A stretch of DNA of 64,000 nucleotides from Candidatus Coatesiibacteriota bacterium. GTDB taxonomy: Bacteria > RBG-13-66-14 > B26-G2 > JAUVZD01. The notes under the pieces are model-generated. The model saw nothing but the letters and a program-made list of their open reading frames with translations, did not search any database and was not told the origin of the DNA. The DNA is taken from assembly GCA_030602715.1 (NCBI GenBank), contig JAUVZD010000001.1, positions 310,001 through 374,000 on the forward strand, read 5' to 3'. Every line of letters starts with the position of its first letter. The stretch's first letter is position 1. Shown piece after piece: positions 8,565 to 15,421 of this stretch. The position numbers were made by a program, and so were the translations under genes.

Positions 8565-8589
8565 AAAAAGGCTCCTGGCAAAAAGAGCC
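8565..8589 (-). terminator. Likely terminator after the sufS-small protein unit
   Basis: Read on the minus strand, GGCTC and GAGCC flank a ten-base loop and are followed by TTTTTC. It lies 37 bases past the stop of the 108-residue gene. The stem is short (five pairs), so confidence is moderate. Confidence 0.5.
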
Positions 8590-8625
8590 CCCTCTCGCCC
8601 TCTCAAAACCTGAAAACGACCTCTC

Positions 8626-8952
8626 TCACTTCTCCAGACCGGGGGGGTTGTATATCTTCTCCACAAACTCCATAACCCGCCCGAATTCGTCGGGGTCTAT
8701 CCTCTCCAGGACGATACGCCCGTCGCAGAAGAGGGTCACCTCCACCTCGCCTATTTTGAAAAGACAGGTCTCGCTGTCCATGCCATTCAGGTCGTAGCCA
8801 CAGCTCCGATAACAGGAGGAGAACCTATCCAGGTCCAACTTCAGATTCTTGAATGGCGCCACCTCAAAGTCCCCGATGTTTTTGGCACTGCAGAGTCTGG
8901 TAATCTCCAGGACAATGGGTCCATTAGTAATGGTATCTATCTCCTCACGCAT
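8626..8952 (-). CDS. Small conserved-looking protein, function unknown
   Basis: 108-residue soluble protein without a signal peptide; I do not recognise the family. It has four Cys residues in the central part (SSCYRSCGYDLNG, ETCLF), a beta-type stretch (KIGEVEVTLFCDGRIVLERI) and a C-terminal helix. The strand pattern around CDGRIVLERI recalls TBP-like or ferredoxin-like alpha/beta domains, but this is weak. Its start overlaps the end of the cysteine desulfurase gene by eight bases, so the two are translationally coupled. A link to Fe-S or sulfur transfer is a guess from that coupling and the Cys residues. Confidence 0.6.
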   Translation of the reverse strand: MREEIDTITNGPIVLEITRLCSAKNIGDFEVAPFKNLKLDLDRFSSCYRSCGYDLNGMDSETCLFKIGEVEVTLFCDGRIVLERIDPDEFGRVMEFVEKIYNPPGLEK

Positions 8953-10153
8953 CTCCCACCAGCTCCAATATCCTCTCGGTAACTTCCATAAATTTATCTA
9001 TCTCCTCAACCGTGTTGTAGAATGCCATTGACGCCCGCACGGTTCCCCGCTCTACCCCCAGCACCTCCTGGTGCAGGGGGATGGCGCAGTGGTGACCACT
9101 GCGCAGGACGATATTGCCAAACTGGTCGTATAGAGAAGCGACCCTGTGTACCCCCAGGTCCGCAATATGGAAGGCGAAGATTCCCAGCCGCTTGTCGGTC
9201 CCCTCTGCCCCGAAGACCCGCAGTCGGTCATAGGAACGGATTTTGTGGTCAAACTCCCCGGTCAAGTGCTTACATCGCTTCTCTATGTTATCAAATCCAA
9301 CCTCGCCTATGAAATCAACCGCCCGGGCAAAACCCGCAACCGCCGCTATCGGCTGGGTCCCGGCTTCAAAGCCCGTCGGCGTCTCCGCAACCCGGAATCC
9401 ATCCAGCATAACATCGGTGACCATCCCCCCACCGACCAACAGGGGCTGGGGCTGGGGCGCATCCTTGCTGATATACAACGCTCCTATCCCGGTGGGTCCA
9501 TACATTTTGTGCGCCGATATGGCCAGATAGTCAACCCCCAACTCCTTCACATTGATGGGAAAGTGAGGCGCCGCCTGAGCGGCATCCACCATGGTCAGTG
9601 TCCCCCGCTCCTTCGCCATCCGCACTACCTCCGCCACCGGTAGCCTCACGCCCAGCACATTGGAGACATAGACCATTGAGACCAATCGGGGCTTACTCTC
9701 CAGCGCTTTGTTATAGGGCTCAAGGTCACCTAGATCATTGAGGTCGGGAATGACATACTCCAGTTTAAGACCGTTTCTTTTGGCGGTCACCTGCCAGGGG
9801 AGTAAGTTGGAATGGTGTTCCGCCAGGGTGGTCACCACCCGGTCGCCCTTCTTCCAGGGCAGTCCGCAAGCGATGATGTTTATGGCTTCGGTGGTGTTGC
9901 GCACAAAGACTATCTCCCGGGGTTCCGCCCCCAAAAAGTCGGCCACCTTCTCCCGACCCTCCTCAAAGACCCCGGTTGTCCTCTTGGTGTGGCGGGAGAG
10001 TCCCCGCCCCACATTGGCGCGGTAATAGAGGTCGCTCTCCATCATCGCCTCGGCAACCTGCCGGGGCATCAAGGAGGTGGCGGCGTTATCAAAATAGATT
10101 ATGCCGCCCTCGGCTAGAATGGGAAACTGGTGGCGAATTGACTCAATGTCCAT
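8945..10153 (-). CDS. sufS: Cysteine desulfurase, SufS/CsdB type
   Basis: PLP enzyme that removes sulfur (or selenium) from cysteine (selenocysteine) to form a protein persulfide for Fe-S cluster assembly or selenium delivery. It shows YFDNAATSLMP at the N terminus, LAEHHSNLLPWQ, DAAQAAPHFPIN, the PLP-lysine motif SAHKMYGPTGIGALY (about residues 220-235) and the catalytic Cys in LRSGHHCAIPLHQ near the C terminus. This is the class II arrangement. The start at 10153 fits the family's MDIESIR-type N terminus; a TTG 45 bases upstream is the alternative. No sufBCD or iscU is nearby. The selenocysteine locus at 26-30 kb makes a role in selenium supply conceivable. Confidence 0.92.
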   Translation of the reverse strand: MDIESIRHQFPILAEGGIIYFDNAATSLMPRQVAEAMMESDLYYRANVGRGLSRHTKRTTGVFEEGREKVADFLGAEPREIVFVRNTTEAINIIACGLPWKKGDRVVTTLAEHHSNLLPWQVTAKRNGLKLEYVIPDLNDLGDLEPYNKALESKPRLVSMVYVSNVLGVRLPVAEVVRMAKERGTLTMVDAAQAAPHFPINVKELGVDYLAISAHKMYGPTGIGALYISKDAPQPQPLLVGGGMVTDVMLDGFRVAETPTGFEAGTQPIAAVAGFARAVDFIGEVGFDNIEKRCKHLTGEFDHKIRSYDRLRVFGAEGTDKRLGIFAFHIADLGVHRVASLYDQFGNIVLRSGHHCAIPLHQEVLGVERGTVRASMAFYNTVEEIDKFMEVTERILELVGDA

Positions 10154-10654
10154 TGTCAACTCTACCTCTGGGGGGGATTTTGATTCTGGGTTGGTCAAGG
10201 GTTATTCCGCCAGTCGTTTGTTGGATTATGCAAAAACGGGGTAAAGGTGTTTCTACGATTTTACCCTAATCGGGAAAAATGTCAAGGAAAGAGGTTCAAA
10301 AAAATACCCCAAAAATATGTTGCTGGAGTTACAATTATTCTGCCGATATCAGTATTGCCCCGGATCAACCAGATTCATACAACTTCCTGATATAGTTCTC
10401 CTTTCATCATCTAGATTTTTGCTCACTTTCAAAAGTCAAGCCAACTTTTGAGTAAAAAAACCGAGTGCCTTGGCACCCATTTTGAGACACTCATGGCGTC
10501 AACAAAGCGGTTATCTGCCCACTTCCCGATACTACCAGCATCGGTGGCATTTTCCATAAGATACTTTTCCGTCTTTTTCTTGCTTTTATCATCGCATTAT
10601 GATATATTTCTTGAGGAGAAGTTAACACTAACCATCCCACGGGGGGTGATTTGA
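10154..10654. other. Long intergenic spacer between divergent genes
   Basis: AT-richer spacer of about 500 bases with no convincing gene. It should hold the promoter of the minus-strand sufS unit and that of the secreted protein to the right. A short GTGCC/GGCAC palindrome lies near 10465-10476. An open frame over 10448-10654 on the plus strand has no ribosome binding site or protein-like composition. Confidence 0.5.
10580..10608 (+). promoter_or_regulatory. Possible promoter of the secreted 537-residue protein
   Basis: TTGCTT (10580-10585) and TATATT (10603-10608) with a 17-base spacer. The -10 matches five of six positions; the -35 is weak. It lies 46 bases before the GTG start. Confidence 0.4.
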
Positions 10655-12268
10655 GTGAGTAGATATTTGGTGATGGCAACCGTTCTACTAATGACATCTG
10701 TCCCCGCTGCCATTCATTCGGGGCTCACCCAGCAGGGCAGTTCGCTCATATCGGGTGGGGTCCCCAGCCTCATTGGCTCCACCGACACGCATTTCCTGCC
10801 CACTCCCGGCTCCGAGACCCAGCTCATAGAAGCCACCAACTGTTACCTGAACGCCACCTATTACGGCACCTTTGGTGAAACCTGGAACACAGACCAGGGT
10901 TTCTACTACAACACCACGGAGATGTTTAACCCGGACCATTACAGCAACCCCTTTGCTTTCACCGAGAGTCCAGCAGGTCCTTACGGCAACTATAAGGACA
11001 TCACCGCCGGGATGAGCCAGGACCTGGCCATCTCCCCATCATACAGTTCCGCCACCCTCTCCTTCTACGCCCATTGGGACATTGAGGTTGATTTTGACGG
11101 CATGGAACTGGAGGTCTCACCCAACGGTGGATTCAACTGGTATAACCTGCAGGCAACCTACACCGTCCTGGGTTGTAACCCCCCTTCCATCGGTCAGCCG
11201 AACCCCTCCCACTATTACTTTGAGGGTAATGAAGGAGAATATGGTGATTTCGTGCTGGTAACCGCAAACCTCAACCCCTACATCGGCGTTAGCCAACTGC
11301 GCATCCGCTTCCATTTCCGCACCGATGGATACAATGAGTATCCCTACGACGGCTTCTTCTTAGACAACTTCAAAATTGTGGGTGACACCACTACCCTCTT
11401 CTTCCTGGACTTTGACAATGGTTTTCAAGCTGTCTGGGAATATCAATCCCCCTGGGGAAAGACCCAATCCATCAGCCGTATCTGCAATGGGTTGGACTTC
11501 GGTCAGGTGCTGGCAGGAATAAGCAATGAATATGTGGCTTATGGAGGTTATATTGGAAGTTACGACGACTGGTATCCGCTGGGCCCCTGGACCACAGACC
11601 CCTACTATTGCAAGTTTGAAAACACTCAGGAACCCCCCTACGGACCCCACCTGGAGGTGCACGAATTCATCTATGGAATAGACATGAGTTACGACGACTA
11701 CATCATCATTGACTCCTACTATCACAATGTCGGGGTGGAATACATCAACGACATTTATCTGGGTCCCCAGATGGACATGCGGGTGGCACATACCGGGAAC
11801 GAGGAAATATGGGGTCCCTGGTATGACATAGCCCGCTACGACAGCTACCAGCATCTCGCATATCTCTACGACTACGAAGAGGAAGATAATATCTGCTTCG
11901 GATTGGCGCTCTTCACCGATAACCCCTACTCGGTGAACTTCTTTGAGCCCTCCACCTACGCAGTGTTCACCGACCCCAATCTACTCTTCCCACAACTCTC
12001 CAATGGACAGAAGGACTGGGAATCGGGACCCAGCCCGCCCCCGGGCAACAACTGGGCGGTCACCATGGGAGTGGGACCCATAGACCTATCCCCCAACGAT
12101 GTCTATCGTGTCTGCTTTGCGATTATCGGTGGGGATTCGGTGGACGACCTGAAGAACAACACCACCCGTGCCTACAATAGTTATACCCAGCTTCCCGATA
12201 TGTCCGGCTTCATAGTTTTAATACAGCCATGTAGTCTTGGGCGTCTGAAGGCTATGTTCGCCGAATAA
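10655..12268 (+). CDS. Large secreted beta-sandwich protein
   Basis: 537 residues with an N-terminal signal peptide (hydrophobic LVMATVLLMTSVPAAI, cleavage near residue 22). The mature protein is rich in Tyr, Asp, Asn and Pro and poor in Lys, typical of exported proteins in candidate phyla. Residues about 110-220 look like the jelly-roll domain seen beside immune-inhibitor-A (M6) peptidases: SATLSFYAHWDIEVDFDGM, then LRIRFHFRTDGYNEYPYDG and FFLDNFKI. A second region (about 260-520) repeats similar strand patterns. There is no peptidase motif (no HExxH) and no recognisable C-terminal sorting domain. The start is GTG with GGGGGTGA upstream. Function is unknown; a surface or matrix component is inferred. 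Confidence 0.75.
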   Translation: MSRYLVMATVLLMTSVPAAIHSGLTQQGSSLISGGVPSLIGSTDTHFLPTPGSETQLIEATNCYLNATYYGTFGETWNTDQGFYYNTTEMFNPDHYSNPFAFTESPAGPYGNYKDITAGMSQDLAISPSYSSATLSFYAHWDIEVDFDGMELEVSPNGGFNWYNLQATYTVLGCNPPSIGQPNPSHYYFEGNEGEYGDFVLVTANLNPYIGVSQLRIRFHFRTDGYNEYPYDGFFLDNFKIVGDTTTLFFLDFDNGFQAVWEYQSPWGKTQSISRICNGLDFGQVLAGISNEYVAYGGYIGSYDDWYPLGPWTTDPYYCKFENTQEPPYGPHLEVHEFIYGIDMSYDDYIIIDSYYHNVGVEYINDIYLGPQMDMRVAHTGNEEIWGPWYDIARYDSYQHLAYLYDYEEEDNICFGLALFTDNPYSVNFFEPSTYAVFTDPNLLFPQLSNGQKDWESGPSPPPGNNWAVTMGVGPIDLSPNDVYRVCFAIIGGDSVDDLKNNTTRAYNSYTQLPDMSGFIVLIQPCSLGRLKAMFAE

Positions 12269-12296
12269 CAGCTCCGCCTTCAGAGCCCGACAGCTT

Positions 12297-12326
12297 AGCA
12301 AAGACCCTTGCCAAAGGGTCTTTGCT
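12297..12326 (+). terminator. Strong hairpin after the secreted-protein gene
   Basis: A perfect 13-base inverted repeat (12297-12309 with 12314-12326) around the loop GCCA. It is followed by only a weak T-rich tail (ATATTATCATTTC). It sits 28 bases past the stop codon and ends 46 bases before cysS, so it may act as a terminator or as an mRNA 3'-end/processing element. Confidence 0.65.
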
Positions 12327-12372
12327 ATATTATCATTTCGCCATCGGCAAAAATTTGGAACGGAGCAGAAAG

Positions 12373-13779
12373 ATGATACGCTTTTACAACACCATGAGCA
12401 GAAGGATTGAGGAGTTCAAGCCCCTGGTAGCCGGTCAGGTGGGTATGTATAACTGCGGACCGACGGTCTATGGCTACACCCACATAGGCAATCTGCGCAC
12501 TTTTATGTTTGAGGACCTACTGCGCCGAACCCTCAAGCACTTCGGATATAAGGTGACCCAGGTGATGAACATAACCGACATTGACGACAAGACCATAAAG
12601 GGGGCAAACGAAAAGGGCATCTCCTTGAGCGAATATACCGAGCCTTACACCCAAGCCTTCTTTGAGGACATCGGCACCCTGAACATTGAACCGGCAGAGA
12701 TCTACCCCCGAGCCACCGAACATATCCCGGATATGGTCAAGCTGGTTGAACGGCTTGCGAAAGCGGGGCTGACCTACGACGCCGAGGACGGCATCTACTT
12801 CCCCATCGCCAAGTTTCCCGCTTATGGACGCCTCTCCGGTTTTGACATCAGCCAGGTCAAGGTGGGAGCGCGCATCTCTCAGGATGAATACGACAAGGAG
12901 GACGCCCGGGACTTCGCCCTGTGGAAGAAGGAGTCACCGAACGAGCCGGCATGGGACGCCCCCTTCGGGCGGGGCCGTCCCGGCTGGCACATTGAGTGCT
13001 CGGCGATGTCAATGAAATATCTCGGAGAAACCTTTGACATCCATACCGGCGGGGTGGACAACATCTTCCCCCACCACGAAAACGAGATCGCCCAGAGCGA
13101 GGGAGCCAGCGGCGAAACCTTCGTCCACTACTGGCTGCACAGCGAACATCTCATCGTGGAAGGGCAGAGGATGGCTAAGTCCCTGGGCAATTTCTACATC
13201 CTGCGCCAGCTCCTGGACAAGGGACATCACCCCATGGCAATCCGCTACCTGTTACTCTCCACCCACTACCGCAAACGGCTCAACTTCACCTTTGAGGGCT
13301 TGGAGGGAGCCAAAACCTCCGTTCGCCGAATGCAGGACCTGAAGCTCAGACTGGGTGATGTTGCGCAGGCTGGTGTGAAGAAAGATATGGCGGGACCGCT
13401 CCCGGCGGTGTTGCAGGCACAAACAGAGAAATTCAATTCCGCTCTAGCCGATGACCTCTCCATCTCCCCCGCTCTAGCCGCCGTCTTTGAGGTCGTCCGG
13501 GTGGCAAACATCAGCCTGGAGGAGGCTTCTCTCTCCTCCACCGAGGCGCAAGAGGCTCTGGAGTTTTTCTCCCGGGTGGATAAAGTGCTGGGCGTATTGG
13601 GCAACGAGGGTGATGAGGGGGAGGTTCCAGAAGAGGTGCTGGAGCTCTCAAAGAGGAGAGAGCTGGCTCGCCAGGAGAAGAACTTCACCCTGGCTGACGA
13701 ACTCCGCTCCAAGATAGAGGCTTTAGGGTATGAGGTGAAGGACACACCCCGGGGAAGCAGACTGAAGCGGAAAACATAA
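12373..13779 (+). CDS. cysS: Cysteinyl-tRNA synthetase
   Basis: Class I synthetase that charges tRNA-Cys. The HIGH-type signature is YGYTHIGNLRTF (about residues 32-43) and the KMSKS-type signature is RMAKSLGNF (about 265-273). Zinc ligands are YNCGPTVY near the N terminus, ECSAMS and the HHENEIAQSE motif. Length 468 is normal. I chose the ATG at 12373 with GGAG seven bases upstream; an earlier in-frame ATG lies inside the preceding hairpin and is rejected. It appears monocistronic, bounded by hairpins on both sides. Confidence 0.95.
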   Translation: MIRFYNTMSRRIEEFKPLVAGQVGMYNCGPTVYGYTHIGNLRTFMFEDLLRRTLKHFGYKVTQVMNITDIDDKTIKGANEKGISLSEYTEPYTQAFFEDIGTLNIEPAEIYPRATEHIPDMVKLVERLAKAGLTYDAEDGIYFPIAKFPAYGRLSGFDISQVKVGARISQDEYDKEDARDFALWKKESPNEPAWDAPFGRGRPGWHIECSAMSMKYLGETFDIHTGGVDNIFPHHENEIAQSEGASGETFVHYWLHSEHLIVEGQRMAKSLGNFYILRQLLDKGHHPMAIRYLLLSTHYRKRLNFTFEGLEGAKTSVRRMQDLKLRLGDVAQAGVKKDMAGPLPAVLQAQTEKFNSALADDLSISPALAAVFEVVRVANISLEEASLSSTEAQEALEFFSRVDKVLGVLGNEGDEGEVPEEVLELSKRRELARQEKNFTLADELRSKIEALGYEVKDTPRGSRLKRKT

Positions 13780-13783
13780 CTGA

Positions 13784-13806
13784 GGACGGAAATTTGCTCC
13801 CCGTCC
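13784..13806 (+). terminator. Terminator of cysS
   Basis: GGACGG (13784-13789) pairs with CCGTCC (13801-13806), followed by CTTTTC. It begins five bases after the cysS stop codon. Confidence 0.6.
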
Positions 13807-13926
13807 CTTTTCATCAATTGCGTCTATTGCACTCCCGCACCGCCCTCGTTCAATCACAAAATCTCTACATAAGCTGAATCCTCGTTCTGTGGGGGGAAAT
13901 TATGCTTGGAAAATCCAGCCCCCCCC

Positions 13927-14619
13927 CTACCTATTGAATATCTCCTGCACAAAGTATATCAAGAAGCGCGCAGTGTCCATAACCACATTTATCTTGCTCT
14001 GCTCCTCACCGGTATATACCGTTTCTATCGGAGTGTTGCCGATGCGGTAACCGAGGCGGGAGGCTTTGAAGAGTAGTTCTGCCTCCAGCTCAAAGCCTCG
14101 CTTGGTGAAGGTCATCCCGTTCACCACCCGGGTGGCTATCCCCCGATAGCCGTTCTGGCTGTCCGGGATATACTGCCCGGCGATCAGAGAGATGACCAGG
14201 GAGGTGCTCAGGTTGCTGAAGCGCCTTTCCAGGGGCATCCCGCTCAGGTCAGCCATGCGGTTTCCCAGCACCACATCGTAGCCACGCTCCAGCTGGGCGA
14301 CGAACTGGGGGATATGCTTGGGCGGGTGCTGACCGTCGCCATCCAGGGTGATAATATATTCCACCCCGCACTCCTGCGCCCAGCGGAAACCCCGTTCCAG
14401 CGCCGCTCCCTTGCCCATATTTCTCGACTGGGAGAGGACCACCGCCCCCGCTTGTCGTGCTTTCCGGGCGGTCCCATCCACAGAGCCGTCGTCTACCACA
14501 ACCACATAGTCCACCAGCGGAAGGCACTGCGCAACCACATCCGCCACCTTCCGCTCCTCGTTGTAGGCGGGAATAAGAGCCATCACAACGGGTCTGGAAA
14601 CGCTTTCTTGCAGGAGCAT
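13927..14619 (-). CDS. Glycosyltransferase family 2 (dolichol-phosphate-sugar synthase-like)
   Basis: GT-A fold transferase. Motifs in order: MALIPAYNEERKVADVV, the nucleotide-sugar binding VVVVDDGSVDGTA, NMGKGAALERGF and the metal-binding YIITLDGDGQHPP. These match the DPM1-like branch that loads a sugar onto a polyprenyl-phosphate carrier; there is no C-terminal membrane anchor. A reading frame continues 36 bases upstream to a TTG, but a promoter-like TTGACA-17-TAAAAT (14627-14655) overlaps those codons. I therefore place the start at the ATG at 14619, which would make the message nearly leaderless. It diverges from the capsule export genes and probably serves the same pathway. Confidence 0.85.
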   Translation of the reverse strand: MLLQESVSRPVVMALIPAYNEERKVADVVAQCLPLVDYVVVVDDGSVDGTARKARQAGAVVLSQSRNMGKGAALERGFRWAQECGVEYIITLDGDGQHPPKHIPQFVAQLERGYDVVLGNRMADLSGMPLERRFSNLSTSLVISLIAGQYIPDSQNGYRGIATRVVNGMTFTKRGFELEAELLFKASRLGYRIGNTPIETVYTGEEQSKINVVMDTARFLIYFVQEIFNR

Positions 14620-14626
14620 GGTCCTA

Positions 14627-14655
14627 ATTTTAGCCTCCATTTTTCGCAATGTCAA
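14627..14655 (-). promoter_or_regulatory. Predicted promoter of the GT2 gene
   Basis: On the minus strand TTGACA (14650-14655, perfect) and TAAAAT (14627-14632, five of six) are 17 bases apart. The expected transcription start falls at or next to the ATG at 14619, implying a leaderless or near-leaderless transcript. Confidence 0.5.
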
Positions 14656-14685
14656 GGACTGTAACCTTTAGCAACCAGTAATAAC

Positions 14686-14714
14686 TTGATTTTTTCACCG
14701 CACTGTGGTAAGAT
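14686..14714 (+). promoter_or_regulatory. Predicted promoter of the Wza-Wzc operon
   Basis: TTGATT (14686-14691) and TAAGAT (14709-14714) with a 17-base spacer, each four of six to consensus. The promoter is back-to-back with that of the GT2 gene, with 30 bases between the two -35 boxes. Confidence 0.5.
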
Positions 14715-14755
14715 ATTGAGTTGAAAAATAGATTTCAGTTGGAGGTTTCTGAGGA

Positions 14756-15406
14756 GTGTTCAACCGATTCATCTTGGCAATTGTTCTGACGGGTGTTTTT
14801 TTTGTAACTCCCGCCCAGGCCAGGTATGTCATCGGTGTGGATGATATACTTTATATACAGCTCTATGGTGACCCCTCCATGACCGGTCACTGGGAGGTGC
14901 GGGAGGACGGCAACATCAAATATCCCCTGCTGGGTGAGGTAAAATCCGCCGGCTACACCCTAAGCGAATTCAACGACTCGCTCACCGAAAAACTAAAAAA
15001 ATACTATCAGGACCCCCAGGTAACCGTAACCGTTGGCACCTACGGTAGCTGTAAGGTCTTCGTCCTCGGTCAGGTTGCCCGACCGGGTGTATATTACTAC
15101 AAGCGGGAGGCTTCGGTCCTTGAGATTTTACTCCTCGCCGGAGGAGCGCTGGATTCCGGCAAGAAGAGTTCGGTGGTGGTGATCCGCCAGTTGGAATCCA
15201 CCCCACAAATTATGCGGGTCAATATTGATAAGGTGATAGACGAGGGGCTGGTCGCGCTAAACATACCGGTTAGACCACATGATATCGTCTTTGTGCCCAA
15301 GACATTCATAACCAACTTAAATGATTTCCTGAACAAGATATATCCCTCCTTACGCACTTTTATGACCATAAACAGCATCTATCGCATGGAATGGACCCGT
15401 CCGTAA
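14756..15406 (+). CDS. Polysaccharide export protein, Wza family
   Basis: Exported component of the capsule/exopolysaccharide secretion channel. It has a signal peptide (ILAIVLTGVFFVTPAQA, cleavage near residue 22) without a lipobox. Next come the poly-export domain (YVIGVDDILYIQLYGDPSMTG ... DGNIKYPLLGEVKSAGYTL) and one SLBB domain (VFVLGQVARPGVYYY ... LEILLLAGGAL). At 216 residues it is shorter than E. coli Wza and has one SLBB copy, common in compact systems. The start is GTG at 14756 with GGAGG ten bases upstream. The Wzc-like kinase gene follows 15 bases downstream, so the two are an operon. Confidence 0.88.
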   Translation: MFNRFILAIVLTGVFFVTPAQARYVIGVDDILYIQLYGDPSMTGHWEVREDGNIKYPLLGEVKSAGYTLSEFNDSLTEKLKKYYQDPQVTVTVGTYGSCKVFVLGQVARPGVYYYKREASVLEILLLAGGALDSGKKSSVVVIRQLESTPQIMRVNIDKVIDEGLVALNIPVRPHDIVFVPKTFITNLNDFLNKIYPSLRTFMTINSIYRMEWTRP

Positions 15407-15421
15407 CACCTTCATTCTACC

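Noticed and set aside
9022-9643. Plus-strand open frames opposite sufS
   Set aside because: Antisense shadows of a well-conserved gene, caused by GC-rich codon use.
10448-10654. Open frame of 68 codons on the plus strand before the secreted-protein gene
   Set aside because: No ribosome binding site, protein-unlike composition, and it overlaps a predicted promoter.
12322-12372. Upstream ATG that would lengthen CysS by 17 residues
   Set aside because: It lies inside the 13-pair hairpin and lacks a ribosome binding site; the ATG at 12373 fits the family's N terminus.
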